Positions 41,209 through 51,024 of a DNA stretch of 64,000 nucleotides are shown piece after piece. The stretch is from Candidatus Kouleothrix ribensis. Its GTDB lineage: Bacteria > Chloroflexota > Chloroflexia > Chloroflexales > Roseiflexaceae. Numbering within the stretch: the first letter of the stretch is position 1; every line of letters begins with the position of its first letter. Location: contig JADKGW010000004.1 in NCBI GenBank assembly GCA_016722075.1, positions 1-64,000 of the forward strand, in the 5' to 3' direction. Both the position numbers and the translations under genes were made by a program. The notes under the pieces were generated by a model. It was not told the DNA's origin, ran no database searches, and worked only from the letters and a program-made list of their open reading frames with translations.

Positions 41209-44200
41209 CTAGTTAGGTCGCCCAGCGATCTCTAGAGCATTGTTAATACCCGCATATAATGCGCGAAGGATCGTAACTTGTACTGCACGCCACTCCTCAG
41301 AAGTTGCTGGCCAGTATGCCGAACGTTCTCCGCCTAGAGCATGAACACAGACGGTATTCCATGCCATAAGCGCGGTCTTTGTCTTGCTTCTGTGAACTAC
41401 ATAATTGCGAACTAAGCGGGTACGGTGATAAGCGAGGTACAACCAGGGATATTGTAACATCGTAGCTTTTTCATCACGCTCATCGATGAATAGCCGAAAC
41501 GCAGCATCTAAAAACAAACAGAAGTCAGATTCACTAGCTACCTCTCGAATTAAGGTATCCCAATCATCAGCGCGAGTTGATTTCTCCTTTAGAGGCGGTT
41601 TACCTCGATATTTGGTACATCTGACTAGCTCGCTGTCGAGGTTCTGCCACTCTCGTGCTGTCTGATTACCACCATCACCGACCGAAATTATTTGCCAACG
41701 TGTCACGTTATGACCGCCAATGAGATTCCGGCTTTGCTTTCGCATTTTTATAAGCCAGAGCTCTAGGAGAGGGGAGAAGAAACCTTCTCCATCCTCTCGG
41801 AATACACCTATATCCTTAAGTCGACCAAATATTTGGTCCGGATTCTTCATGTGGGCTAGAAAAGCTTGCGGATTGGGTTGCCATCGCCTGAGTATGTCGG
41901 CCGGCCCCTCTATGTCATTGATTAAAGCTGGTAGAAAGTCACACAGGTCGCGCCATTCAAGTAGTGCTGCTATCGCCTCGGCTATCTGTATATCAATACG
42001 ATCTGGCCGACATAATCCGCTCTGGAAAAGAATATCCTGATCCAGAATTTTGGGAATAATACTATCTATATCGCTTGGCAGGGCCGTAAGCCACGGGCCA
42101 GAATACATGCTTTCCAAGAGATATTGTGCAGCACGCTGTACATGATAGGGGTATCCCCCAGTAAGGGAATAAAGTCGATCAATAGTTTCGGGCAGAAAAG
42201 TAACGTCAGTGCCACGTGTTGGGAACTCAATTGCCTGTTTCGTACTAGTTTGATCAAGCGGACCGATATTGAGCAAAGAGAGCTGTGCCCAATACTCACT
42301 AGCACAGCGCGTTTCTAGCTCATCTCGTGTGTAACGATCCGATAGTAGTAGAGCAATCCGGCTGTCTTGATTATTCAGGAAATCGCGGAACGTAGCTAGA
42401 ATATCACTCGGGTGATCAGATTTTTCGAACAGGAAATGTAGTTCGTCCAGAAGCAGCAGAGCATACGTTTTCTTAAGTCGATTGCATGCTGAGCGAACCG
42501 CCTCAATTAGATCCGCCTCGCCTTGATTCTGCAGCGGCTGAACAAGTATTGTCTTAGTCTCTTCTTCATACACTCGCTGTACCAAATAATTCCACAGATT
42601 ATTCGGTTCATGTTTCGACCACTGCTTTTCCAGGTTTACATACACTGGTAGCACATGGTTGGGAACCTGGTTCTTAACGAAATAGAGCAGGGAAGTTTTT
42701 CCCATTTGGCGCGGTGCTTGGATAAAAAAGGTAGCTTGGTTACGCATCCGCGCTAGGCTGCGAGTTATCGTTCTGATAAGCTGTAATCGGCCATATAGCT
42801 CTTCACCAGGTACATCTTCGGGTGTGAGAGCACCCGTTGGATAGGAAGGCCAAGTCGGCTCACTAGCACCTACTAGTACATTTACGGCAGTCCGGACAGT
42901 GGTTTGGCCTGAAGGATCGTCCGCGCGCAGTAGCAAGGGTAGATCGAGTGAAGTATCAGGGGAAAAACCATCTTCGCGATAGACAGTCCAACGAACATAT
43001 TGTGTCTTGCCCACTTCCAAACCACCTTCCCAGACTCGACGCTCCGACATCAAATCTTGAACGGTAAGATGAGGAATATCGTGACGAGAATTCAGTATTA
43101 ACAAGCAAGAGCCTTCACGGTCGTCATAGATACGGGGCCAGATTTTCTCGTCGTACACATCGAGATCTACTGAGATACGAGCTTCATCACGGCCCATTGA
43201 GCGAATAATTGATACGAGCAGTTTATCGATCTCCCCATATGTTTGATCCCGTAACTCCATCCGAGACAAAACGCTTGCTCGATCACACAATTCTTCAATA
43301 TCGATGTTGTCCTCGCCTCGACTCATCTGATCAAACAGCTCGCGTAATACCTCCGCTAATACAGGTGCGCAAGTTATGATTTGGTCTAGCACCGACGAGA
43401 ATGCGCCATTATCTCCATTCAAAAAAGCCTGAAGTTCAGCATCAACGTTGATAAACAGATTACCTACCTGAGGTAGCACCTCGCTTGATAGCCGTGTTTT
43501 CAATTTTCCCAGACCCTTGTTCTCCGGTTCGATCTCCAAACCCTGTTCACAATAGCGCACCGCCGCCCAGGGCAATTGGATTGCATCCGCAACCTGAGCT
43601 AGCTCATACCAATCGCGAGCTAGAAATCCGGGCGGTAACAGTCGAATGTAATCTTTCACAAGCGCCTCAGTTTCATCTAATTCACGAATAGCTCTCTCCC
43701 GATCTCCCAACGTGTCATAGGCTCGCACTAGGCATAGGCGTGCTGCCAATTCTACCCCAATACTGTGCTCCAGTTCACGCGACGAGATATCTAGTGGGAC
43801 TGCCGATTGGCGTTTCTGAATGCGGGTTTCTATCACGGTGCTCATATAACTAACCGCTTCTTTCAACTCATCAGCAAGCTTCAGATGATCATATGCTGTA
43901 CGCACTTGCTGCATGGATTTGACTTCAGCAGCTGGTTGTAGGAGGCTACGCTGAGCGCGTTGGGCCAATTCTCGCAGCACTTTCTTAGCACCTTCCGCGT
44001 CTGGTAGCGCCTGGGTAAGCTTGGCCCATGCCAAGGTCAGCATGAGATTATCACTTGATGTATGTACTGACTTTCCTAAATCATCCAGCGAAGATGCCAT
44101 TATGTCCCGTAACTCACCACTAGTCGTTTCAGAATCACAGAGTGCGATCAGTAGCCCTGTAAGCTTTCGACGATTGAGGCGAAGGTGCTTTTGGACAATC

Positions 44201-46422
44201 TGTACGGATCGAGCAACTTCGCCAAGTCGTAAATGTGCGAGCGCATAATTGTATGCTAGGCGCCATTCCCAAATTTGGCGACGCCGGTACCGCCGTAAGG
44301 CCATACGTGCTATTTCGCGTGCCCGTTTCGGCTCGTTAGCTTGGAGATAAGCAGCAGTCATATTGAGAGCTGGTCCCGCACCTAAATCTTGCAGAGCCGC
44401 GTGCGCGGCAGCTGCTTCACCATACTGCCCATCAAGGTAAAATCGAACTGCTGAATTGAAATCCCGAACGGCATCGTTATCCCAACGGCGACCAGGGCGC
44501 TCTTCTAATCGAGGATCAAGCACCTGCGGTCCTATTTCTGGTATTTTCTCTGGAGAAACACGGGCACCTTCCAATATCTGAATCGCGCCATTCAGATCAT
44601 TTTCGTCGAGGCGTAAAAGGGCGTTACGGGCTGCGAGGATGCTAGGACTCTCATTTGTGGTAGATGATGCAGCGCGAATTCTGGTAGAATCAAGAATCTT
44701 TCGCACTGTCCGCTCACTTGGCCCGTTGGTCACCAATGCGAGGGCACGCCCGGCAGCATCTGACGCACTGTTATGCTCAGATATACTGCGCGCAACGGCT
44801 AGTGCTAACCAAAAAGTAAAATCCTCCGCTAGAGACGATGTTACTCCACCTTCAAGGAGGTGCAACACGCCTTCAATGTCGAACTGTTGTAAGTGGATAT
44901 ACGCTAAATTATAGCGCGAGATGGTATCTAGATTTTGTAGATTGCTCGCTTGGCGCAACAATGAACGCGCCTGCGATAGCTCACCTGTGAGCACTAGGTA
45001 AGAAGCTGCATGTATCTTGAGGGTATAGAGATCAGGATACTGGCTGATCAACGGTAGCAATACGGGCACGGCTTCAGTTGGCGTTGCCCGGTTCGCTGTA
45101 TCTAAGATAGCAGCGACGTTCTGTCTCTCTCGGAGCGGCAGTCGACCGAGATCTGGTCGGTAAGCCTTTGTCATTTTTTTAGGCTTTAGAATCCGACTGA
45201 GTACTTCTAGACGGCAAGCCTTGACATCTTTCGGTAACTCGTAAGCAAGAGATCGAGCGATCTGAATAGTCGGCGTCTGATGATTAGGTGCTGTTGATAC
45301 TTGTCCCGACGCTTCACGATCACTCCCCAGGATTTTGAGTACAACCCACAATTCGGGCTTCGTGCGGTATTCTGTTTGTGCACATTCATGGAGCGCCTTG
45401 AGAGCACCTTTTAAATCCCCAATGTGTATCTGAGCACACGCCAAGTTCCATAACGCTGCACCATTCAGTTGTTGTCCTGTTTGTTCTGCGTATAAGAGAA
45501 TATCGCGCGCTGCTACATAATTGCCGGTCAAAATGAGAGCAACTGCGCAAGCATGGTCTAAAAGCCAAACGTTCGGATGGGTTTCGCGGAGTTGAGTTAA
45601 CTCACGAGATCCCTGTTCGAAATCACCCTCGGCCAAAGCTTCTAGAGCGTGTGCGTAACGTTCCAATTCTTCCCCTACCAAGTACGCCGAAAGTGCTGGA
45701 CTGCGCTGTGGTCGTCGTGGTTGAGCGATAGAAACTATTTGCTGGTGCGCCTCTGGGGGAATAGAAACCGAAATGGTCTGTCGAGCCGCTGCTTCTTGCA
45801 TACGCCATGTAGCAAGAATCGAGGAGTCATCCTGGTCTATACCTAGTTGGTTCGCAATGAAATGGGAATCTCGCTGCCAGGCCTTCTCTAAATGTTGCTT
45901 GGCACCTACTTGATCATTTAAGAGCATCGACAAACAAGCGATGATTAATTCGCATTTTGCGTGTCGAAAGTTATTATTCTCACGATCCCGAGCAATCCAA
46001 GTTTTAGTCGCGATGCGAGCATCGTCAATCCTATTGAGGCGATAATAAGCGAGTGCCAAATTCCAGAGTGGTAAGCCATATAAGCTACCATTTATATGCA
46101 TCGTGTGTAATGAATTGACTACATGGTCGTGTTTGTTGCAAACAATGGCACAAGCAGCTTCATTCCAACGAGCCACACGTTTTAGCCATCCTTGATTAGC
46201 ATCTAGTGCTAACTCTAGTTCTTGAAATGCCTCAAGCGATTTCACAAACTCTTTTTGCTGGTAGAATAAAATTGCATTCTCAAATTGATCCCGTATTCGT
46301 TTATTTATAGCAGCTGCCGAACCTGGATGAATTAATGCTCCTGGGATGAAGATTCTATCAATAATATTGGTGGCCTTTTTTGAAAGAATAGAGAGCATGT
46401 AGTCAATGTCATTTGAGTTCAT
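41209..46422 (-). CDS. Giant STAND ATPase: TPR array, AAA-type NTPase and HEPN-like C-terminus
   Basis: 1,737 residues. About 1,000 N-terminal residues form TPR-like repeats (SLEAFQELELALDANQGWLK; AARDILLYAEQTGQ; GEAAAAHAALQDLG). A beta-rich linker (about 1,060-1,200) precedes an AAA/STAND ATPase: FIQAPRQMGKTSLLYFV near 1,235-1,250 and YALLLLDELHFLFEKS. The last 90 residues contain RTRLVRNYVVHRSK, fitting the HEPN RX4-6H ribonuclease motif. A sensor whose TPRs receive a signal and whose HEPN domain cleaves RNA is a plausible reading. TAGGAGA precedes the ATG. AT-richer than its neighbours. It lies between mod and res on the same strand and is probably part of that defence locus. Confidence 0.72.
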   Translation of the reverse strand: MNSNDIDYMLSILSKKATNIIDRIFIPGALIHPGSAAAINKRIRDQFENAILFYQQKEFVKSLEAFQELELALDANQGWLKRVARWNEAACAIVCNKHDHVVNSLHTMHINGSLYGLPLWNLALAYYRLNRIDDARIATKTWIARDRENNNFRHAKCELIIACLSMLLNDQVGAKQHLEKAWQRDSHFIANQLGIDQDDSSILATWRMQEAAARQTISVSIPPEAHQQIVSIAQPRRPQRSPALSAYLVGEELERYAHALEALAEGDFEQGSRELTQLRETHPNVWLLDHACAVALILTGNYVAARDILLYAEQTGQQLNGAALWNLACAQIHIGDLKGALKALHECAQTEYRTKPELWVVLKILGSDREASGQVSTAPNHQTPTIQIARSLAYELPKDVKACRLEVLSRILKPKKMTKAYRPDLGRLPLRERQNVAAILDTANRATPTEAVPVLLPLISQYPDLYTLKIHAASYLVLTGELSQARSLLRQASNLQNLDTISRYNLAYIHLQQFDIEGVLHLLEGGVTSSLAEDFTFWLALAVARSISEHNSASDAAGRALALVTNGPSERTVRKILDSTRIRAASSTTNESPSILAARNALLRLDENDLNGAIQILEGARVSPEKIPEIGPQVLDPRLEERPGRRWDNDAVRDFNSAVRFYLDGQYGEAAAAHAALQDLGAGPALNMTAAYLQANEPKRAREIARMALRRYRRRQIWEWRLAYNYALAHLRLGEVARSVQIVQKHLRLNRRKLTGLLIALCDSETTSGELRDIMASSLDDLGKSVHTSSDNLMLTLAWAKLTQALPDAEGAKKVLRELAQRAQRSLLQPAAEVKSMQQVRTAYDHLKLADELKEAVSYMSTVIETRIQKRQSAVPLDISSRELEHSIGVELAARLCLVRAYDTLGDRERAIRELDETEALVKDYIRLLPPGFLARDWYELAQVADAIQLPWAAVRYCEQGLEIEPENKGLGKLKTRLSSEVLPQVGNLFINVDAELQAFLNGDNGAFSSVLDQIITCAPVLAEVLRELFDQMSRGEDNIDIEELCDRASVLSRMELRDQTYGEIDKLLVSIIRSMGRDEARISVDLDVYDEKIWPRIYDDREGSCLLILNSRHDIPHLTVQDLMSERRVWEGGLEVGKTQYVRWTVYREDGFSPDTSLDLPLLLRADDPSGQTTVRTAVNVLVGASEPTWPSYPTGALTPEDVPGEELYGRLQLIRTITRSLARMRNQATFFIQAPRQMGKTSLLYFVKNQVPNHVLPVYVNLEKQWSKHEPNNLWNYLVQRVYEEETKTILVQPLQNQGEADLIEAVRSACNRLKKTYALLLLDELHFLFEKSDHPSDILATFRDFLNNQDSRIALLLSDRYTRDELETRCASEYWAQLSLLNIGPLDQTSTKQAIEFPTRGTDVTFLPETIDRLYSLTGGYPYHVQRAAQYLLESMYSGPWLTALPSDIDSIIPKILDQDILFQSGLCRPDRIDIQIAEAIAALLEWRDLCDFLPALINDIEGPADILRRWQPNPQAFLAHMKNPDQIFGRLKDIGVFREDGEGFFSPLLELWLIKMRKQSRNLIGGHNVTRWQIISVGDGGNQTAREWQNLDSELVRCTKYRGKPPLKEKSTRADDWDTLIREVASESDFCLFLDAAFRLFIDERDEKATMLQYPWLYLAYHRTRLVRNYVVHRSKTKTALMAWNTVCVHALGGERSAYWPATSEEWRAVQVTILRALYAGINNALEIAGRPN

Positions 46423-46540
46423 CGTATTCTCCTAAAATTTCTCATATAGCATTCATTCCTACCAAATTCGCAAACAAGATCGTCGGCCTTGGTACTTCAG
46501 AACAACCATCTCCGTTTACAAATCGGGTAGGATCGCTATA

Positions 46541-49018
46541 TTATGAGAGTCTAAGCACCGTCATCACTTCATTCCCCCGATGGTCGATCACCTTCACCGC
46601 GCACTGTTTGTGCTTGCCAGCCTTGAACGGCAGCGATGTGGTGCGCTGGAGGGCGGCGAACTGCTCGGGATCGATGCTCCCCTTGAGGGCCTTGGTGATC
46701 TTCTCCCATGGGTTTGGCGTCTGGGTTGGGAAATAGGCCTGACGTACCAGGAAGGTCGCCCCGTCGTAGTCGGTATCAAGGAACCAAGCCGCAATCTGGT
46801 CAGCGCTAGAGGCGTCGAAGTCACCGGTGTTCGGGTCGTAGATGTCCACGCCCTTCACAGTTACGGTGTAGCCCTCGGCGCTCGGCGGGCTGAGCGTGAC
46901 ATCGGGCTTGCCGAACACGCTGAACACCTGGCTGGCCTTGCTGGTCTTGAGCAGGTTGCCCATCAGGAGGTCGGCGTTGATCGCCACGCCCAGCACAGGC
47001 GGGCGCAGGTTAGCCTTTTGGAGCAGCGCGTGGGCCTGATCGTCAAAGGTGAACGCAGCGGCGATCAGCGCATCGTAGGTGCCGCGCGCCTCGCCCAGCG
47101 CCTCCTGGAGCTGGCTGCTCGTGAGCGGGCCATACTGTGGGCCAAAAATCACGGCGGCGGTGACGGTCTTGCCGCCCTGGTCATAATCGCACTCGGCATG
47201 CAGCACGCCGCCAACAAGCGAGGCGATTCGCTTGATTGACATGTGCTGGCCGCGCACGGTCAGGCCGCTGCGCCGCAGCTGCTCAATCATTCGGCTCAAA
47301 TAGCTGCCGGCGTCGTCGGCCTCGCTTGGTGCCGCAACGTTGACGGCATCAGGGTCGAGCACCGGCGGCTGCACCGCCTCGACGGTGAAGGGGCCGGCAA
47401 CGCGCACGGTGGAGCGATCGATCTCAGGCTGGTCGTAGAGGGTTTCGGTTTCGGGTGGCTCGTTTTGAGCAATACTCTTGAGTGTAATGTGAGGAACAGT
47501 TTTGTAGATGAACGCGCCCTTCACACCCTGGTCGGGATGGGCGAGCTTGTACATGGGGAAGGTCGCAGTCATCAGCCTTTGGCGCGCAAGGGCCAGCGCG
47601 ACGCGCGATGTATCACAGGTGATCCAGCGCCGGCCCCACTGCTCGGCAACATAGGCGCTGGTGCCGCTGCCGCATGTTGGGTCGAAAACCAGATCGCCGG
47701 GGTCGGTGGTCATGAGGATGCAGCGTTGAATGATTTTTGATACAGTTTGTACAACATATATTTTTGGATCGGTGAAGCCTCCAACACCTGTGTCTACCCA
47801 GATATTGGCAACTCGAGCAAAAGGAAAATCTTCAAAATATCGTACATAATGGAGTGTATTGGCGCTAGCAATCAATCTATTCGCAGCTGCCAAGCGGGAC
47901 ATTCCCACTTCATTTGTACTCCAATGACGCCCAGTTGAAGGATAATATGTTCTTTCTTGAAACTGGAATGGAAAGGGTTTGTTCCCGCCATGACCACTGG
48001 AAGATGTATCACTCAACCTAAACTGTCGAGCACCGAGCGGTAAAGAGGCTTGAGCATCCCTTTCTTCCCTTGTCATCACCCTTCTAGAGCCATCTGCTAG
48101 TTCTAAACGCTGATAAACACTTGACTCTTCTGCAATTTTCCTAGCATACAATCGTCGATATTTGATAGTTTCTTTGTTTTTCCCATACCAAAGTATATAG
48201 TCAGCTGTTGAATTAATAAGCTCTTCGTCTTGAGCTGAAGTCTTTTGTACAGTGATAAGCGAAACAAAACCTTGACTGCCAAAAACCTCATCCATCACCG
48301 CACGCACCCGATGTACATTCTCGTCACTGATCTGCACAAAAATACTACCGCTCTCGGTCAGTAGCTCGCGCATCAGCAGCAGCCGGTCACGGATGTAGGT
48401 CAGGTACGAGTGAATACCCAGCTCCCACGTGTCACGGAAGGCCCGAATCTGCTCAGGCTCGCGGGTCAGGCTGCCATCGTCACCGTCCTTCACATCGCGC
48501 TTGTTAGTAAAGGGTTGAAAGTTTGAACGATAGTTGATTCCATAGGGTGGATCAAAATAGATACACTGTACCTTGCCGGCCATCAGCTCACGTTCAAGCA
48601 GCGAGTTCATCACCAGCAGCGAGTCGCCGAGCACCATGCGGTTGGCCCACGGCTGGGGGTGCTGGTAGAACTCGACCGCCTGATTGAGATCGAACTCCGG
48701 ATCGGCGAACATGCTGGCCTGCACTGGGCCGGTGCGCAGCGAGTCGACGATTGCCGCTGGTGCGACACGCTCGTGGATGTGCAGCGGCACCGTCTCAACC
48801 TCAAAGGTCAGATGCTCAGCCTTGCCAGCCCACTGGAGCTGTGGATCGAGACGTGGATCGTACTCGTAGCGCTTGCGCGCTGGTGGGAGCGGGTTCATGT
48901 CGGCCAGGCCTGCCGGCGGGTTATTTAGGCGCGTCTCATCGTGGCGGTAGTCGGCAGATTTCGGTGCGCCGTTCGATCTACGTGGCGGCATAGCGGTCTC
49001 AGTTGGGTACTGCACCAC
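46541..49018 (-). CDS. mod: Type III DNA methyltransferase Mod (beta class, adenine-N6 type)
   Basis: 825 residues. Motif IV DPPY (156-159, IYFDPPYGINYRS) precedes motif I DPTCGSGTSA (446-455), the order of beta-class adenine methyltransferases such as Mod. Between them lies a target-recognition-like region (about 250-400) that is notably AT-rich, as often in Mod genes. The C-terminal 330 residues include RQAYFPTQTPNPWEKI and probably contact Res. It modifies adenine in an unknown site. Start at GTG 49018 or, more likely, ATG 48991. It is the first gene of the mod-STAND-res cluster. Confidence 0.9.
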   Translation of the reverse strand: MVQYPTETAMPPRRSNGAPKSADYRHDETRLNNPPAGLADMNPLPPARKRYEYDPRLDPQLQWAGKAEHLTFEVETVPLHIHERVAPAAIVDSLRTGPVQASMFADPEFDLNQAVEFYQHPQPWANRMVLGDSLLVMNSLLERELMAGKVQCIYFDPPYGINYRSNFQPFTNKRDVKDGDDGSLTREPEQIRAFRDTWELGIHSYLTYIRDRLLLMRELLTESGSIFVQISDENVHRVRAVMDEVFGSQGFVSLITVQKTSAQDEELINSTADYILWYGKNKETIKYRRLYARKIAEESSVYQRLELADGSRRVMTREERDAQASLPLGARQFRLSDTSSSGHGGNKPFPFQFQERTYYPSTGRHWSTNEVGMSRLAAANRLIASANTLHYVRYFEDFPFARVANIWVDTGVGGFTDPKIYVVQTVSKIIQRCILMTTDPGDLVFDPTCGSGTSAYVAEQWGRRWITCDTSRVALALARQRLMTATFPMYKLAHPDQGVKGAFIYKTVPHITLKSIAQNEPPETETLYDQPEIDRSTVRVAGPFTVEAVQPPVLDPDAVNVAAPSEADDAGSYLSRMIEQLRRSGLTVRGQHMSIKRIASLVGGVLHAECDYDQGGKTVTAAVIFGPQYGPLTSSQLQEALGEARGTYDALIAAAFTFDDQAHALLQKANLRPPVLGVAINADLLMGNLLKTSKASQVFSVFGKPDVTLSPPSAEGYTVTVKGVDIYDPNTGDFDASSADQIAAWFLDTDYDGATFLVRQAYFPTQTPNPWEKITKALKGSIDPEQFAALQRTTSLPFKAGKHKQCAVKVIDHRGNEVMTVLRLS

Positions 49019-49418
49019 AACATACTATGCCGGCAGCGACGTGGATGCAAGCCAGAGGCGCAGCACTATCGATTACATCGAGTCTACTCAAGCAATCCTT
49101 CAGCGGGGCTAGGGGCAACCGGCAGGAGTATAGCACAGCCTGATATGGCCAGTCGAATCGAGCGTAGGCATAGAGCTGTCCAAACTTATGCCGCTGCGGC
49201 GATGCGCAGTAAACTATAGGGGGTATGGCACATCGCCACAGAGTTCACTAGGAGAACGCCCTGGGCCGCAGAAAGGATACCCAACATGGGCTCGCACAAG
49301 CATTATCTCTTCAACTCCGCAACCTAACCGCCACCATTTCGCATCCCACCCGCAGTCCCTTATCATGTAGCTGCCCTGGTGCGGCGCACACCGCGAACAC
49401 AACCACCCCAGAAGCACC
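49019..49418. other. Intergenic region between divergent mod and lipoprotein-like gene
   Basis: 400 bp with no credible gene. It should hold the mod promoter on the minus strand and a promoter for 49419 on the plus strand, but no clear boxes or strong repeats were seen. Confidence 0.4.
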
Positions 49419-49850
49419 ATGCGCTACATGATCGCCCTCCTCCTCGCCGTCTGCGGCGGGGCCGGCGCCCCCACCGACATCCAGCGCTTCGCTGCCGCGG
49501 TGGTGGCCGAGGACTACCCCGCCGCCGCGCGGTACTGGCTGCCCGAGGCCGCCAGCGCGCCCGACGAGGTCGCGACGCTGCTCGCCCAGCTGCGCGCAGA
49601 CATGACCGGGCAGCACGGCACGCTCTACCTCGACAGCGACCTGGTAGCGACGATCGCGCGCAAGAACGGGGCGAAGGCCGAGGATGCGATCAAGTTTGAG
49701 ATCTCGCTACAGCAGACCGCGCGAGGGTGTGCGGCCCGGCCCGCCGGCGCGCTGGGTCGTGGGCATCCACGGATGGAGGGGAGCAAGGGACGCGGACGAA
49801 CGCGGACGAACGCGGACGAGCGCGGACGAACGCGGACGAACGCGGGGCGC
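49419..49850 (+). pseudogene. Secreted small protein with a probable frameshift
   Basis: The N-terminal 100 residues look genuine: a signal sequence (MRYMIALLLAVCGGAGA), then DIQRFAAAVVAEDYPAAARY, VATLLAQLRADMTGQHGTLY and EDAIKFEISLQQTA. After about 49727 this frame turns into Arg/Gly/Ala-rich sequence, while the +1 frame continues plausibly as EGVRPGPPARWVVGIHGWR. A one-base loss near 49727 would explain this. Both frames then enter the decamer repeat. Function unknown. Confidence 0.4.
49791..49845. repeat. Decamer tandem repeat CGCGGACGAA x5
   Basis: Five adjoining copies (one with G at the last position) at 49791-49840, then CGCGG. It lies just after the frameshift and before the convergent NERD gene. 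Confidence 0.85.
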
Positions 49851-49875
49851 TCCGCCTCGTACAGTACTTATGCGG

Positions 49876-51006
49876 CTACCCTCGCCTCCCCTGCCTCGCC
49901 TCCTCGACCGCGCGCTGCTCGACCGCGCGCCTGCTCAGCAGCTCGCTGATTCGCTCCAGCTCGGCGGCGGACGGCGGGTAGCGTGTGGACAGCTGCCGCG
50001 CCCTGGCCTCGATGGCAAACGGCAGCCAGACTGGAATCGGCGAGCCCTCAAACTTATCAAACGGCTGCGACTCAGCCAGCGCGACCGCTGCCTCCACGTA
50101 GCGGTTGATCCCACTGCACTTAAAGAAGTCGTTCAGCCGTTTGGCTTGACCCTTCACCTGCGCTCCAGGATCGGGTTTTGCTGCCACCCACTGCCCACCG
50201 CGCTTGACTTCCCAACGCCCACCTTGCACGCGCAGCGGTGCACCGGTGGCCTTGACCTGCACAGCCCACACGCCGCCCGGCCCGACCAGCACGAGGTCGA
50301 GGTCGTCGCGCCGATCGGGCAGCTGCAGGTTGCGGTAGATCGTCCAGCGGCTATCCAGCGCCTGGCGCAGCAGCTCGACTACCTGTTCCTCACCTTTGCG
50401 GCCGGCGCGGTAGGAGCGTACTTTCTGGATCTGCCGACGTACCACAACGGCAAACCACACCCAGGCGACGATGTTTGCCATAAGCGAGAGCGCCGTCAGC
50501 CATGCTGACTGGCCACGTATGAGCCAGAAGATCGTATTGAGCGTCAGCATGGCAACCGCAACGCCAAGGCCAGCATAGTAGGCCAGCAGCCAGCCATGAA
50601 AGGTCTCCTGCTCCTCCAGGTACTCGCTGGCCACCACTACGCGCGCGCCGTAGCGCGGCGGCTCAGCTGAGGCTGGCGCTGTGGTCGGGGTAGGGCGAGG
50701 TATGGTCGGCGCGGGAGCCGTGGGCTGAGCGGGTGGCGGGGCAGCTTGGGTTGGAGCTGGTGCGGCGGCTGTGCGGCGCTCCAGCTCCTCGATCAGCGTC
50801 TGTGCGGCGCGCCTCACCTCGGGCCACTTGGCCTTCTCAGCCGCCCATTGGAGCTTGCTGCGCGTGAGCGTGCCGCGATCAAACATCGCCCCCATCGGCT
50901 CGCGGGTATCGAAGGGCCACCGCACGCGCCAGGCCTCATCGAGCGACATAGGCACATCCTGCGGCTCGCTGGGTTCTTGGGTGGGCGGGGGGACGTTGGG
51001 GATCAT
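49876..51006 (-). CDS. Membrane protein with NERD (nuclease-related) domain
   Basis: 376 residues. A charged N-terminus, a Pro/Ala/Thr-rich linker (83-118), two membrane helices (about 140-162 and 168-188), then a NERD domain: GRKGEEQVVELLRQALD, WTIYRNLQLPDRRDDLDLVL, GPGGVWAVQVKATG. NERD domains resemble PD-(D/E)XK nucleases; here DLDLVL and VQVKA supply the Asp and the Q-x-K. It may act on DNA near the membrane. AGGAG precedes the ATG, 18 bp after the preceding gene, so it probably belongs to the recombinase-receptor 3 transcript. Confidence 0.82.
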   Translation of the reverse strand: MIPNVPPPTQEPSEPQDVPMSLDEAWRVRWPFDTREPMGAMFDRGTLTRSKLQWAAEKAKWPEVRRAAQTLIEELERRTAAAPAPTQAAPPPAQPTAPAPTIPRPTPTTAPASAEPPRYGARVVVASEYLEEQETFHGWLLAYYAGLGVAVAMLTLNTIFWLIRGQSAWLTALSLMANIVAWVWFAVVVRRQIQKVRSYRAGRKGEEQVVELLRQALDSRWTIYRNLQLPDRRDDLDLVLVGPGGVWAVQVKATGAPLRVQGGRWEVKRGGQWVAAKPDPGAQVKGQAKRLNDFFKCSGINRYVEAAVALAESQPFDKFEGSPIPVWLPFAIEARARQLSTRYPPSAAELERISELLSRRAVEQRAVEEARQGRRG

Positions 51007-51024
51007 GGCACTCCTGATGAAGGG

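Noticed and set aside
49791..49845. CRISPR-like or iteron repeat
   Set aside because: Ten-base units directly adjoining, with no spacers; sits in a decayed gene rather than near rep.
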